A DNA stretch of 64,000 nucleotides from a virus, in IMG/VR virus record IMGVR_UViG_3300010885_074114, positions 1 through 64,000 of that record; one strand, given 5' to 3'. Below, piece after piece: positions 1 through 8,313 of the stretch. Position numbers and translations under genes: made by a program. How positions within the stretch are numbered: the first letter of the stretch is position 1; each line of letters begins with the position of its first letter. Below the pieces are notes generated by a model. The model was given only the letters and a program-made list of their open reading frames with translations, searched no databases and was not told the origin of the DNA.

Positions 1-690
1 CACCCTGAGATCCAGTGATGCCCTGTACTCCTTGTGTACCTTGCGATCCAGTGATGCCTTGTACTCCTTGAGTACCTTGAGTGCCCTGAGATCCAGTGAT
101 GCCCTGTACTCCTTGTGTACCTTGCGATCCAGTGATGCCTTGTACTCCTTGAGTACCTTGAGTGCCCTGAGATCCAGTGATGCCCTGTGCTCCTTGTGTA
201 CCTTGCGATCCAGTGATGCCTTGAGCACCTTGAGATCCAGTAACTCCCTGTTGTCCTTGAGTGCCTTGAGTGCCTTGAGATCCAGTGATTCCCTGACGTC
301 CTTGTGTGCCTTGAGATCCAGTGATGCCCTGTTGTCCTTGTGTGCCTTGAGATCCAGTGATGCCTTGGATTCCTTGCGACCCAGTAATACCTTGCGACCC
401 AGTAATACCTTGAGATCCAGTAATACCTTGAATACCTTGTGATCCTTGTGTTCCTTGTACGCCTTGAGATCCTTGGGTTCCAGTAGTACCCTGTGTGCCT
501 TGAGCACCTTGATAAGTACCTTGTGCACCTTCAATACCCTGAATACCTTGTGAACCTTCAATACCCTGAATACCCTGAATGCCCTGAATCCCTTGAATGC
601 CTTGCCTACCTTGTACTCCTTGAATGCCTTGCCTACCTTGTATTCCTTGTGGACCAATAATACCGGCAGTGCCTTGGGTTCCTTGAGCAC
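1..690. repeat. Tandem imperfect repeats encoding Gly-X-Y
   Basis: Direct short-period repeats: 9-base Gly-X-Y codon triplets are grouped into larger units containing the plus-strand phrase gatccagtgatgcc, which recurs many times between about 10 and 370. The variation is mainly third-codon and unit-order change, as expected from slippage and recombination in a collagen-like gene. The long open frame on the opposite strand is a by-product of the repeats. Confidence 0.85.
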
Positions 691-1237
691 CTTGGGTGCT
701 GTTTAAGGAAATTAATTCACCTTCTTCCCACAAACGATTTAAGCTATCTTGATAGAAAAAATTATATGGTAAGTCTCTATATGAATAATTTCCATGGCTT
801 TTAGCATCATTGCCAGGAGTTAATGGTGTAGACAATATAGATTTAATGTTTAGTTCTTCTGATCTTCCTTTTCCTAATTCTTTTATAGAATATATGTTAC
901 TCATGCCTATGTTATATTTAAGAGCAGGCAATGTAAGTGCGGAGAGTTGGTCAGATTGGGCTGTTACTGTAGATTGAACATTGATTAAAATCGTTAATTC
1001 TGATTCTTCCCATAAACGATTTAAGCTGTCTTGATACAAAACATTAGAAGTTAATTTTTTATTGTTTTTAGCATCATTGCTAGGATTTAATGGCTTCTGA
1101 AATATAGCTTTAATGCTCAGTTCGCCTGCTTTTCTTCTTTCTATTTCTTTTATAGAGTATATGCCACTCATCCCTATGGCGTACTTAAGGTTCAGCAGTG
1201 TGAGTTCATCGACTGGAATTAACTCATTTTTTTGCAT
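1..1237 (-). CDS. Collagen-like fibre protein (C-terminus beyond window)
   Basis: The frame is open from an ATG at 1237 to the window edge, so 412 codons are visible and the C-terminus is missing. Residues 12-81 and 101-175 are two copies of one module: each contains LKYxIGMSxIYSIKE, then NDAK, and closes with YQDSLNRLWEE. From about residue 183 the chain is a Gly-X-Y tract dominated by GTQ, GIQ, GVQ and GITGSQG, with one register slip (GTYQ). Such tracts form trimeric collagen-like stalks in phage fibres (family knowledge). I infer a virion fibre whose duplicated N-terminal module binds the particle; whether it sits on tail or head cannot be told. The next gene in the same direction starts at 2092. 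Confidence 0.85.
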   Translation of the reverse strand, partial: MQKNELIPVDELTLLNLKYAIGMSGIYSIKEIERRKAGELSIKAIFQKPLNPSNDAKNNKKLTSNVLYQDSLNRLWEESELTILINVQSTVTAQSDQLSALTLPALKYNIGMSNIYSIKELGKGRSEELNIKSILSTPLTPGNDAKSHGNYSYRDLPYNFFYQDSLNRLWEEGELISLNSTQGAQGTQGTAGIIGPQGIQGRQGIQGVQGRQGIQGIQGIQGIQGIEGSQGIQGIEGAQGTYQGAQGTQGTTGTQGSQGVQGTQGSQGIQGITGSQGITGSQGITGSQGIQGITGSQGTQGQQGITGSQGTQGRQGITGSQGTQGTQGQQGVTGSQGAQGITGSQGTQGAQGITGSQGTQGTQGVQGITGSQGTQGVQGITGSQGTQGTQGVQGITGSQGTQGVQGITGSQG

Positions 1238-1321
1238 TAAAAATTTACCTGTTATTGGAGTTTGTACAATATATATATAATATTATACAAAAAGGTAAAT
1301 AATCCGACCTATTGAATGAAT

Positions 1322-2092
1322 TTAGGTGGAGGAAAAATTTTTCCAAATCACTTCTGACTTCTTCCCTTTTTTCTTTATTTTACAACGATGCATCGACCAA
1401 TTCTTATATAATCTATTATAAAGAGGAGATGTGACACCACTTATAATAACTTTCCCTTTAAAAGAATTAAGTGCATGAGATAATTGTATGTGATCATTTG
1501 TATCCATATCAGAAAAATAAACTGTTTTACTATTTTTATTTTCGTAAAGGTGTGGAGGGTCACAGTATAGTAATGTTTTATCTGAGTCGAAAACCTTTAT
1601 AATATCAATTGCTTTATTATTAAAAAAGAAAACCTCTTGTAGTCTATTTGACAAATAATTCAAGTTTAATAATGATTTTTCCCATTCAATGGAAGACTTT
1701 TTACAAAAATTCTTTTTTAGTTCTAATTGACTCATTTTTCTTAAAACATATTCACTAACTGCTCGCTCTAAATAGTCTTTTGCACTAGTTTTATTTTTCA
1801 TTTTTATGAAAGTTTCTTCACAAAAACTGAAACGTTCTAATCTTTTTAAAAATTCTTTTGGTTCATCTCTTAAGCATCTAAAAATTTCCAATGCCAAAGC
1901 ATCAGAATCATTAAGAATTTCCATATAAGATTTTTCTTTGGATATCAATAAATTAGCCCCGACACAATACGGTTCTAAATAGCACAAATCCTTATAGTTT
2001 TCTGGCAAATGTGTTTTTATCCATTTTGCAATTATTTGTCTATTATGATTTGCTTTGAAAATAGATGTAATGTTTTTAAGTTTCACTTTCAT
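1322..2092 (-). CDS. D12-class N6-adenine DNA methyltransferase-like protein, divergent catalytic motif
   Basis: 256 residues, the usual length for Dam-type enzymes of the MethyltransfD12 family, which methylate the N6 of adenine in DNA. EPYCVGANLL at residues 40-49 occupies the place of the SAM-binding FxGxG motif. EILNDSDALALEIFR at 58-72 matches the family's conserved Asn-Asp region. LLYCDPPHLYE at 174-184 is the catalytic motif, but the usual DPPY reads DPPH, and the glycine motif is also eroded. Both key motifs are therefore unusual and the protein may be inactive or altered. It overlaps the upstream small gene by 17 bases. Known roles are protection from host restriction or marking of phage DNA; which applies here is not visible. 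Confidence 0.75.
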   Translation of the reverse strand: MKVKLKNITSIFKANHNRQIIAKWIKTHLPENYKDLCYLEPYCVGANLLISKEKSYMEILNDSDALALEIFRCLRDEPKEFLKRLERFSFCEETFIKMKNKTSAKDYLERAVSEYVLRKMSQLELKKNFCKKSSIEWEKSLLNLNYLSNRLQEVFFFNNKAIDIIKVFDSDKTLLYCDPPHLYENKNSKTVYFSDMDTNDHIQLSHALNSFKGKVIISGVTSPLYNRLYKNWSMHRCKIKKKGKKSEVIWKNFSST

Positions 2093-2288
2093 TCGTGACT
2101 TTCTGTTCAGCTTGATATATTACGTGTTGGCATAAACAACATACAAAACTAAATGGTCCATATCCAAGTTTTGAACCTTCCCAAAACCAATGTGCATTTG
2201 TATCTTCTTTTTTTTCAGTAACGCAATTCAAGCAAAAAACATTTATTTTTTCATCTTTGGCATCTACTCCAAAATAACAATCTTCCAT
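2076..2288 (-). CDS. Small Cys-rich protein, possible zinc binder
   Basis: 70 residues with two cysteine pairs, CLNC near residues 19-22 and CCLCQH near 50-55, spaced as in a small zinc ribbon. No family is recognised. Its 3' end overlaps the start of the methyltransferase-like gene by 17 bases, so the two are probably co-transcribed and translationally coupled. No strong ribosome binding site precedes the ATG. The zinc-binding role is inferred from spacing only. Confidence 0.6.
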   Translation of the reverse strand: MEDCYFGVDAKDEKINVFCLNCVTEKKEDTNAHWFWEGSKLGYGPFSFVCCLCQHVIYQAEQKVTNESET

Positions 2289-2444
2289 ATTAAATATTCA
2301 CTGGTTTTGTGTTTTGTCTAAAATAACATAGTGCCAAATTTGTATTTTTCTAAAATAGCCTTGGAACATAAGATTTTTTGCCGGATTATGTGAATATTGC
2401 ATATATACGCTATATAGTTTTGTTGTTAATAACGAAAGATTAAT

Positions 2445-2747
2445 ATGGAAATTTCTTTTCATGAGCTTTGGGAAAACTTAAAGAATTCTGACGAATCTGT
2501 TGAGAATGATTCAATGGCTGCTATTAGAAATGGTATTGGTATACGTGAGGATTTTTGGACGGACTTTTTATTGTTTTTAAATGACTCTAAAGGCATTTCT
2601 TCTTTACTGGATATTCCAATTGAAAAAATCAGCTCTTGGCATGATAAAATCAAACATAATATTAAAAAGGTAGAAAAAGCTGATAATAATGTAGTAACTA
2701 AAGATCGAGGGAAAGTAATGAAAACTGGGGCAAAAAACAATGTTTAA
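2445..2747 (+). CDS. Hypothetical protein, 100 aa, upstream of helicase
   Basis: Acidic N-terminal half (starts MEISFHELWENLKNSDES) and Lys-rich C-terminal end. The first residues loosely resemble the recurrent Phe/Trp start peptide described for other genes here, but not well enough to count. It overlaps the helicase start by 8 bases, implying coupled translation. I do not recognise a family. The plus-strand frame is preferred over overlapping minus-strand frames because it fits the operon with the helicase. Confidence 0.6.
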   Translation: MEISFHELWENLKNSDESVENDSMAAIRNGIGIREDFWTDFLLFLNDSKGISSLLDIPIEKISSWHDKIKHNIKKVEKADNNVVTKDRGKVMKTGAKNNV

Positions 2748-4980
2748 GCGTTGGTTAAATATAGATGAGATGGCGATTGCACAATTTGGTAAGCATGGAC
2801 CAAAAGATGGAAAGCCACCTAAACACATTAATGACATTGATACGGGATATTTGAATTGGCTGCTTCAACAAATTGAACAAGAAAAAAGAGGAGTCATTGA
2901 TCCCAAAACCGGTCTTCCAATAAAAACGAGTTTTAATTTTATGGCAGATGATGGATCCGGTAGATTAACGAAACAACAGGTAGAGGATGCTATTAAAATT
3001 CGTATTAACGGCAGCAAAATAGCGAGCACAAGTGCGAACAGCCCAATCGTTGCTTTCTCAGAAAAACCAACAAAAGAACCAATTCCACCTCAAGAAGAAC
3101 CCAAACAACCCGCATTGAACAATGTTGATAAAAGCAAGTATTTAATTTCACCAGAAAAAATAAGTGAATATCAAAAAGATATAGAGGAAGCTTTTTCTAG
3201 AACGAATAAGCACATGGTCATTAACGCTCTTGCCGGAACGGGCAAAAGCACTGTACTAAAACATCTAGCAGCTAAATTCCAACATGGGAAAAAATGGCTG
3301 TATCTAGTCTTTAATAATCGCAATGCTGCTGAGGCAACATCAGGAGAAAAAGCATTTCCTCCTGGCGTCGAAACTTTCACAAGTCATAGTTTCTTGGGTA
3401 GAGTATTAAAAGATACAAATAGATACAAACCAGAGGTTATGAAAGATACATCGTTGCCTCTGAAGGGGGACAAAGGTACCAAATTAGGAAAAGTTTTAGA
3501 TAGTAATTGGTTTAAGAGTATAGCGAAACAAATACAAAGTCAACGAGGTTTTCCAGGAAGAGAAAGTGAATTTGTTTACTATAGTAAGGTCAAAAATTCC
3601 GAACAAGTTAATTATAATTTAAAAACAAAAATAACAAAATTAGTTTCATTGTCAAAAGCTTTTGCTATCAATCCTGATAAACAGGACGCCAGAGATAAAA
3701 TTGCTTCGATTATGAGCAAATATAGTATGGATGGATACTTGGTAAAACCAAGCAATGATAAAGATGATGAGATGCCAACAGATTTCACGGATCAAATTAT
3801 ACAATTATCTTTGGAAGTTCTCAAAAAATCGAAACCCTCAGAATCTATGGGAGATACATCTTTAGATTCAATGAGAGATCATGATGATACTGTGTGGTGG
3901 CCATCTTTAAACCCAGATAAAATGGTTTGGCCCACGAATAGAACTTACGAAGTAGCTTTAGTAGACGAAGTTCAAGATTTCAATGAAGCTCAAAAAATAA
4001 TGCTTGAACATTTAGCTAAAAACGGCATTAGAATTATTATGGTAGGTGACAAAAATCAATCTTTGTACAGATTCAGAGGAGCAGATGCTAACTCTTTTTC
4101 TAACATAGAAACCATGTTAAAAGGCACAAATCTTGGAGCAACATCTCATGAACTGCCAGTCAATTACAGAAGCGGCAAAAAAATTATTGATTATGTAAAT
4201 AAAAACACCCACGTTAAAGATCTAAAATCGGGACGGGATCATGAAGGTGAGGTTAACAATACAACTTATGAAAAAGTAATGGGTGACATTGAACAAGAAT
4301 GGGAAGAAAACAAAGAATTAAAACATGAGACTGCTTTTATTGCTAGAGGAAACAAGCCTTTGGCTGCGGCTGCTATGGAACTGTTAAAAAATAATATTCC
4401 TTTCATCATTATAGGAAAAGATTTTTCTAATGAGATTACAGATTTTATTTATAAAGTAGTTGGAAACGATAAGGTTGGACTTGGGAAAAGTAACGCACGC
4501 TCTTATAAAGCAAAAGAATTTGGTCAAATAATGACCAATTATATTGAACAAAAAAATCATAAATATGAAGGCGAAAAAGATAAAGAAAAATATTTAGAAG
4601 AACTTTCTCAAACCTATGAAGCTCTAAGCAGTTTGCTTAGTCATATTCAAGACAATGAATGGAAGGACCAATATTCCAAAGAAATAAAAAATGTAGAAGA
4701 TTTATGCGAATATATCAGAAATATATTTAAAGGAATAGACCCTCAAGATTCAGAGAAAGACGCCGAAAATTATGCCAACAGAAATAAAAAGCGTGCTGTA
4801 ATTTTAACTACTGCTCACAAATCTAAAGGGCTAGAATTTGAAAGAGTAAATATATTAGAAAATGATAAATTCCCTGCCGGAGACACTTACAACCCATCAG
4901 ATGAAGAAGCAGAGCAAGAGCACAATGCTAAATACGTCGCATATACAAGAGGAACGCATGTTCTTAACGTTGCTGATTAA
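2740..4980 (+). CDS. UvrD/Rep-like superfamily 1 DNA helicase with N-terminal tag
   Basis: 746 residues. SF1 motifs in order: Walker A ALAGTGKST (163-171), Walker B VDEVQD (408-413), GDKNQSLYRFRGA (436-448), a PVNYRSG motif, TTAHKSKGLEF near 693-703 and YVAYTRGTHVL near 732-742. This is an ATP-driven 3'-5' helicase of the UvrD/Rep type, acting in replication or recombination. Residues 16-43 (FGKHG..DGKPPKHIND..TGYLNWLL) resemble the small DUF3820/exonuclease-X C-terminal module, joined by a Pro/Glu-rich linker. The first residues, MFKRWLNIDEM, match the capsid-targeting-like start peptide found on other genes in this window, unusual for a replication enzyme. It overlaps the upstream gene by 8 bases. 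Confidence 0.9.
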   Translation: MFKRWLNIDEMAIAQFGKHGPKDGKPPKHINDIDTGYLNWLLQQIEQEKRGVIDPKTGLPIKTSFNFMADDGSGRLTKQQVEDAIKIRINGSKIASTSANSPIVAFSEKPTKEPIPPQEEPKQPALNNVDKSKYLISPEKISEYQKDIEEAFSRTNKHMVINALAGTGKSTVLKHLAAKFQHGKKWLYLVFNNRNAAEATSGEKAFPPGVETFTSHSFLGRVLKDTNRYKPEVMKDTSLPLKGDKGTKLGKVLDSNWFKSIAKQIQSQRGFPGRESEFVYYSKVKNSEQVNYNLKTKITKLVSLSKAFAINPDKQDARDKIASIMSKYSMDGYLVKPSNDKDDEMPTDFTDQIIQLSLEVLKKSKPSESMGDTSLDSMRDHDDTVWWPSLNPDKMVWPTNRTYEVALVDEVQDFNEAQKIMLEHLAKNGIRIIMVGDKNQSLYRFRGADANSFSNIETMLKGTNLGATSHELPVNYRSGKKIIDYVNKNTHVKDLKSGRDHEGEVNNTTYEKVMGDIEQEWEENKELKHETAFIARGNKPLAAAAMELLKNNIPFIIIGKDFSNEITDFIYKVVGNDKVGLGKSNARSYKAKEFGQIMTNYIEQKNHKYEGEKDKEKYLEELSQTYEALSSLLSHIQDNEWKDQYSKEIKNVEDLCEYIRNIFKGIDPQDSEKDAENYANRNKKRAVILTTAHKSKGLEFERVNILENDKFPAGDTYNPSDEEAEQEHNAKYVAYTRGTHVLNVAD

Positions 4981-5004
4981 CTGTACAAATTTTTTACATT
5001 AAAA

Positions 5005-5020
5005 GATACTATATACATTA
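5005..5020 (+). promoter_or_regulatory. Putative promoter element (GATACTATATAC)
   Basis: TACTATA at 5007-5013 lies about 25 bases upstream of the 5037 start, in the short gap after the helicase. The same TACTATA core recurs in several other intergenic gaps in this window. No clear -35 box is visible. Confidence 0.35.
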
Positions 5021-5036
5021 GACAAAAGGAGGTGTC

Positions 5037-5459
5037 ATGAATATAGATATACAAATTGATCCAAAAGTTTTATCTGAATTAAATATTTATTTAGATACAT
5101 TAAAGAAGAAATGGGATGATCAATATCCTGATAAAAAGTCTTGGTTCTCACTTCATAAGACTTATGTACTTAATAGCACAATATTTTTAATTTCTGTTTT
5201 AGATGATCTTATAGTTTTTGTGCAGTCATCTATACCACGAGGAGCAGATAAAAAATTGGCTGTTATGGCTGTTGTATCAAAAATATTTGATTATATAGTA
5301 GTTCAAGCGTTCCCAGTGTGGATGACTCCATTCGCTGCTATTATCAAAGAAATGATTGTAGGAGTTGTCATAAGTCAGTTAGTTGAATTCATAGTTTCTA
5401 AATATAAAAATGGAGAATGGAAAACAAATTCGAATTTGAAAATTGAGGTGAAAAATTAA
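5037..5459 (+). CDS. Hypothetical hydrophobic protein, 140 aa
   Basis: A strong ribosome binding site (aaaggaggtg) sits just before the ATG. The N-terminal third is polar. Two hydrophobic stretches follow, about residues 40-63 and 85-120, the second amphipathic, then a charged tail. It could be a membrane-associated or membrane-perturbing protein, but the segments are broken by charged residues and I do not recognise a holin family. The stop overlaps the proposed ATT start of the following protease gene, so the two form a coupled pair. Confidence 0.65.
   Translation: MNIDIQIDPKVLSELNIYLDTLKKKWDDQYPDKKSWFSLHKTYVLNSTIFLISVLDDLIVFVQSSIPRGADKKLAVMAVVSKIFDYIVVQAFPVWMTPFAAIIKEMIVGVVISQLVEFIVSKYKNGEWKTNSNLKIEVKN
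5445..5457 (+). promoter_or_regulatory. Ribosome binding site deciding an ATT start
   Basis: GAGGTGA at 5445-5451 pairs with the anti-Shine-Dalgarno and leads, four bases after GAGGTG, to ATT at 5455-5457. The T of ATT is the T of the upstream gene's TAA stop. The first conventional start, TTG at 5476, has no nearby ribosome binding site and would remove residues conserved in the protease family. Confidence 0.6.
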
Positions 5460-6387
5460 GAATAAAACCATTCACTTGTTGCCATATAAAAGAGAAGACA
5501 TTCTTAGCATACAAGATGCAAAACAAAAATTAGGCTGGGAAATAACAGCATTTGACTTGCCAAAAACATGGAATTTGACACAAGGGGAAGGCACGGTTGT
5601 TGCTGTTTTAGACACAGGAGCAGACTTACAGCACGAAGATTTAGTGGAAAATTTACTTCCAGGAAAGAATTTTGTAAATAAAAAATCTTCCCCACAAGAT
5701 GACCAAGGACATGGATCGCATGTTACAGGAATTATTTGTGCTTCTAACAATGAAAAAGGTATCGTTGGTGTGGCACCCAAAGCGAAAGTTATACCTGTTA
5801 AGGTTCTGGATAAAAGCGGGTCAGGAGATGTGAAAAATGTAGCTGACGGAATTAAATGGGCAGCAGATCAAGGTGTAGACTTTATAACTATGTCTTTGGG
5901 GTCTCCATCGCCCGTGAGTATCGTCCATAAGGCAATTCAGTATGCGGTATCTAAAGGAGTAGTTGTGTGGTGTGCAGCAGGAAATGCTGGACAAACACAT
6001 AATATATTTTATCCAGCAGCATATCCAGAAACAATTGGTATTGGAGCTATTGACGAAAAATTTGATAGGGCTAATTTTAGTTGTACAGGACCGGATCTTG
6101 ATTTCTTAGCACCAGGTGTAAAAATATTGAGCACAGTGCCAACTAATTGGTATGCAATTCTTTCTGGAACAAGCATGGCAAATCCATTTGCTGTTGGAAT
6201 TGGATGCTTACTTCTTTCTTATAAAAGAAAAAATAATTTACCTTTAGCTTTGTCATCAAGTAAAGATTATATAGATTTTTTGAAAAACCACACTATTCCG
6301 ACAAGCTCTTTTGCAAATAAATCTTTTTTTGAAGGATTTGGTATTATAGATCCTAGAAAAATGCAAGAATGGCTCTTGGCTAAATAA
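5455..6387 (+). CDS. Subtilisin-like serine protease, intracellular (ISP) type
   Basis: 310 residues from an ATT start. Catalytic triad: D53 in VAVLDTGAD, H86 in GHGSHVTG and S240 in SGTSMANP; the oxyanion Asn is N177 in CAAGNAG. There is no signal peptide. Instead the N-terminus carries HLLPYKREDI (LLPY at 8-11), matching the LIPY/F motif that blocks the active site in the pro-region of Bacillus intracellular subtilisins, whose N-termini read like RLIPYKQVD. Length and organisation also fit that group. I infer a cytoplasmic protease made as an inactive precursor and activated by N-terminal cleavage. Starting at TTG 5476 would cut the pro-region at its key motif. It converges with the 6703-6380 gene, overlapping 8 bases. 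Confidence 0.92.
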   Translation: MKNKTIHLLPYKREDILSIQDAKQKLGWEITAFDLPKTWNLTQGEGTVVAVLDTGADLQHEDLVENLLPGKNFVNKKSSPQDDQGHGSHVTGIICASNNEKGIVGVAPKAKVIPVKVLDKSGSGDVKNVADGIKWAADQGVDFITMSLGSPSPVSIVHKAIQYAVSKGVVVWCAAGNAGQTHNIFYPAAYPETIGIGAIDEKFDRANFSCTGPDLDFLAPGVKILSTVPTNWYAILSGTSMANPFAVGIGCLLLSYKRKNNLPLALSSSKDYIDFLKNHTIPTSSFANKSFFEGFGIIDPRKMQEWLLAK

Positions 6388-6703
6388 CAGATATTTTTTC
6401 CATCGCTTTTCTAACTTTATCTGCTAATTCATAGTCTTCCATCGCCAAGGCAGAACGCATTGCTTTTTTAAGGAATTCTTTTTTTTCTTCTAAATTTAAT
6501 TTAGATTTTTTATCTTGATTTGAAAGAATGAAATCCAATTCTATGTTTTCTAAAGTTTGAATTATATTAAAAGATTCTTGTTCAAAACAATTAGAAACAC
6601 AATCCTTACAAATATTTATTTCTGTTACAATGCCTTTTTTAAAGTTAATTACATTGATAGCTTTTTCACTTGTACACTTTTTTTTGTCAAACGGGCAATT
6701 CAT
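6380..6703 (-). CDS. McsA-like protein: Cys pairs plus UVR motif
   Basis: 107 residues. The N-terminal part has CPFDKKKC (3-10) and CKDCVSNC near 32-39, four or more cysteines spaced as zinc ligands. The C-terminal part, from about residue 74, has EFLKKAMRSALAMEDYELA followed by DKVRKAMEKI. This matches the UVR motif of UvrB/UvrC and McsA, a helical hairpin used for protein-protein contact. Zn fingers plus one UVR motif is the architecture of McsA, the activator of the McsB arginine kinase; no kinase is seen in the window. The link with McsA is by architecture only. The last codons overlap those of the convergent protease gene. Confidence 0.55.
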   Translation of the reverse strand: MNCPFDKKKCTSEKAINVINFKKGIVTEINICKDCVSNCFEQESFNIIQTLENIELDFILSNQDKKSKLNLEEKKEFLKKAMRSALAMEDYELADKVRKAMEKISVI

Positions 6704-6720
6704 TTATTCCTTTTCAATTT

Positions 6721-8313
6721 TCAAGGACTCTGTGATGTTTCTGTCACTGTTGCCGAACCACCGACATATCCAGTCCTCGTTGTCGTTATTGTAGCCGTTG
6801 AACTCGTAGCTGCGGTAACACCGGTTACCGTGACCAGACCACTTCCGCTGACAACTACTGTTCCCGATGCTGTTGCCGTACCAGCCCATGTGTAGGCGGC
6901 GTCATAGTTGCTGATCTGGACTGTGAAGCCATCAGCCGTTGCTGTTGTGCTTCCAAATGTTGGGGTCAATGCAACAGCCAGTGAGGTTGCCGTAACTGGT
7001 GCCGTTCCACCTGCATACCCCGTCCTCGTTGTCGTTATTGTAGCCGTTGAACTCGTAGCTGCGGCAACACCGGTTACCGTGACCAGACCACTTCCGCTGA
7101 CAACCACTGTTCCCGATGCTGTTGCAGTACCAGTCCATGTGTACAATGCGTCATAGTTGCTGATCTGGACTGTGAAACCAGAAGCCGTTGCTGTTGTGCT
7201 TCCAAATGCTGGTGTTCTCGCAGCAAGCAGCGAGGTTGCCGTAACTGGTGCGGTTCCACCGACATACCCAGTTCTCGTTGTAGTAATTGTAGCCGTTGAA
7301 CTCGTAGCAGCGGCAACACCGGTTACCGTGACCAGACCACTTCCGCTGACAACCACTGTTCCCGATGCTGTTGCAGTACCAGCCCATGTGTAGTCAGAAT
7401 AGTAATTGCTGATCTGCACTGTGAATCCATCAGCAGTTGCTGTTGTGCTTCCAAATGTTGGTGTGTGTGCAGGACCAAAAGTTTCACCTGTTAGCCTAAA
7501 AGTGAATCCGTCATCATCAATTGCATTTGTGTCTGCCGGAACAATTCTTTTAACCCAAACTGGTACACTATCTAAATACTTAAAATTTCCAATACTATAT
7601 GGTGTATCAATCATATAATCACTAAAACTTACACTTGCCGGAGCAGTTGAGTCTGATGATATTTCGTCGGGTATGTAGTTTACAGGTCCTCCAGAAAGAT
7701 TTCTTGTAATTGCAATAGACGGTTGAGCACCAGTTGTTGTTAAAGACGATGAATCTAACGCCAACATTTCATGGAATCTATTTCCAGATGTTCCTGTAAA
7801 AACTATTGTAAATACGTAATAATTAGATCCAGAATCAACTCCAGTTACGACAACGTCTTTTAGTGCCTCAATAGTTCTTAAAGACGTTTGCAAGTTTCCC
7901 GCCCACGTAGCAACAGAAGCGTTCCAACTAATAGTTTTAGATGAGGTTCCGTCAATATCTGTATATGCTATATCAAAAGATCCTCCATTTATTAACAAAA
8001 CATTTTGTATTGTGATATTCTGTTGTTCGTCTTGTGTTATAAATCCAAGTTCAATTTGAATTTCACTTTCGGCTTTATAAGAAAAATATAATTCGGATGT
8101 CCATAGCGTTGAATCTTCCGAGTCATTATTTATGTAAAAACATCTGTAATCTGTTTTGCCTTCTTTGGCCTCAGCATCGGATACATTTGAAAACAATCTT
8201 TCTGCAATTATAGGATGAGTCGAAGATTCTCCTCCTAAGGATAAATTGTGATTTAAGTTGTTTTCCCCGCCAGATAATGTAAATCTTATGTCTGATCCAA
8301 GAATAATAGTCAT
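6721..8313 (-). CDS. Virion structural / fibre protein with three Ig-like repeats
   Basis: 530 residues. The N-terminal region (SDIRFTLSGGENN, then LFSNVSDAEAKEG and YRCFYINN) has the look of a capsid or tail-associated domain common in phages of aquatic bacteria. The middle third is beta-rich with no recognised fold. Residues from about 280 to the end contain three nearly identical 83-residue units. Each begins near FGSTTATADGFTVQISNY and holds YTWAGTATASGTVVVSGSG and ATSSTATITTTRTGY, an Ig-like surface-binding fold. Such repeats usually mediate weak adhesion to cell-surface carbohydrate. The role as a fibre or decoration protein is inferred. Confidence 0.75.
   Translation of the reverse strand: MTIILGSDIRFTLSGGENNLNHNLSLGGESSTHPIIAERLFSNVSDAEAKEGKTDYRCFYINNDSEDSTLWTSELYFSYKAESEIQIELGFITQDEQQNITIQNVLLINGGSFDIAYTDIDGTSSKTISWNASVATWAGNLQTSLRTIEALKDVVVTGVDSGSNYYVFTIVFTGTSGNRFHEMLALDSSSLTTTGAQPSIAITRNLSGGPVNYIPDEISSDSTAPASVSFSDYMIDTPYSIGNFKYLDSVPVWVKRIVPADTNAIDDDGFTFRLTGETFGPAHTPTFGSTTATADGFTVQISNYYSDYTWAGTATASGTVVVSGSGLVTVTGVAAATSSTATITTTRTGYVGGTAPVTATSLLAARTPAFGSTTATASGFTVQISNYDALYTWTGTATASGTVVVSGSGLVTVTGVAAATSSTATITTTRTGYAGGTAPVTATSLAVALTPTFGSTTATADGFTVQISNYDAAYTWAGTATASGTVVVSGSGLVTVTGVTAATSSTATITTTRTGYVGGSATVTETSQSP
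6722..7470. repeat. Three tandem 249-bp repeats
   Basis: The phrase tagttgctgatctggactgt (or a one-to-few-base variant) recurs at a spacing of 249 bases, near 6903, 7152 and 7401. The flanking sequence is also near-identical between units. The period equals 83 codons, one Ig-like unit of the fibre gene. The high DNA identity points to recent duplication or gene conversion. Confidence 0.85.

Noticed and set aside
32-442. Long plus-strand open frame of Leu-Arg-Ser-Ser-Asp type repeats
   Set aside because: It is the complement of the collagen-like repeat; the minus frame continues into a normal N-terminal domain with a start codon, the plus frame does not.
1-690. CRISPR-like regular repeats
   Set aside because: Period and unit length follow Gly-X-Y codons, with no unique spacers and no cas genes; it is a coding collagen-like repeat.
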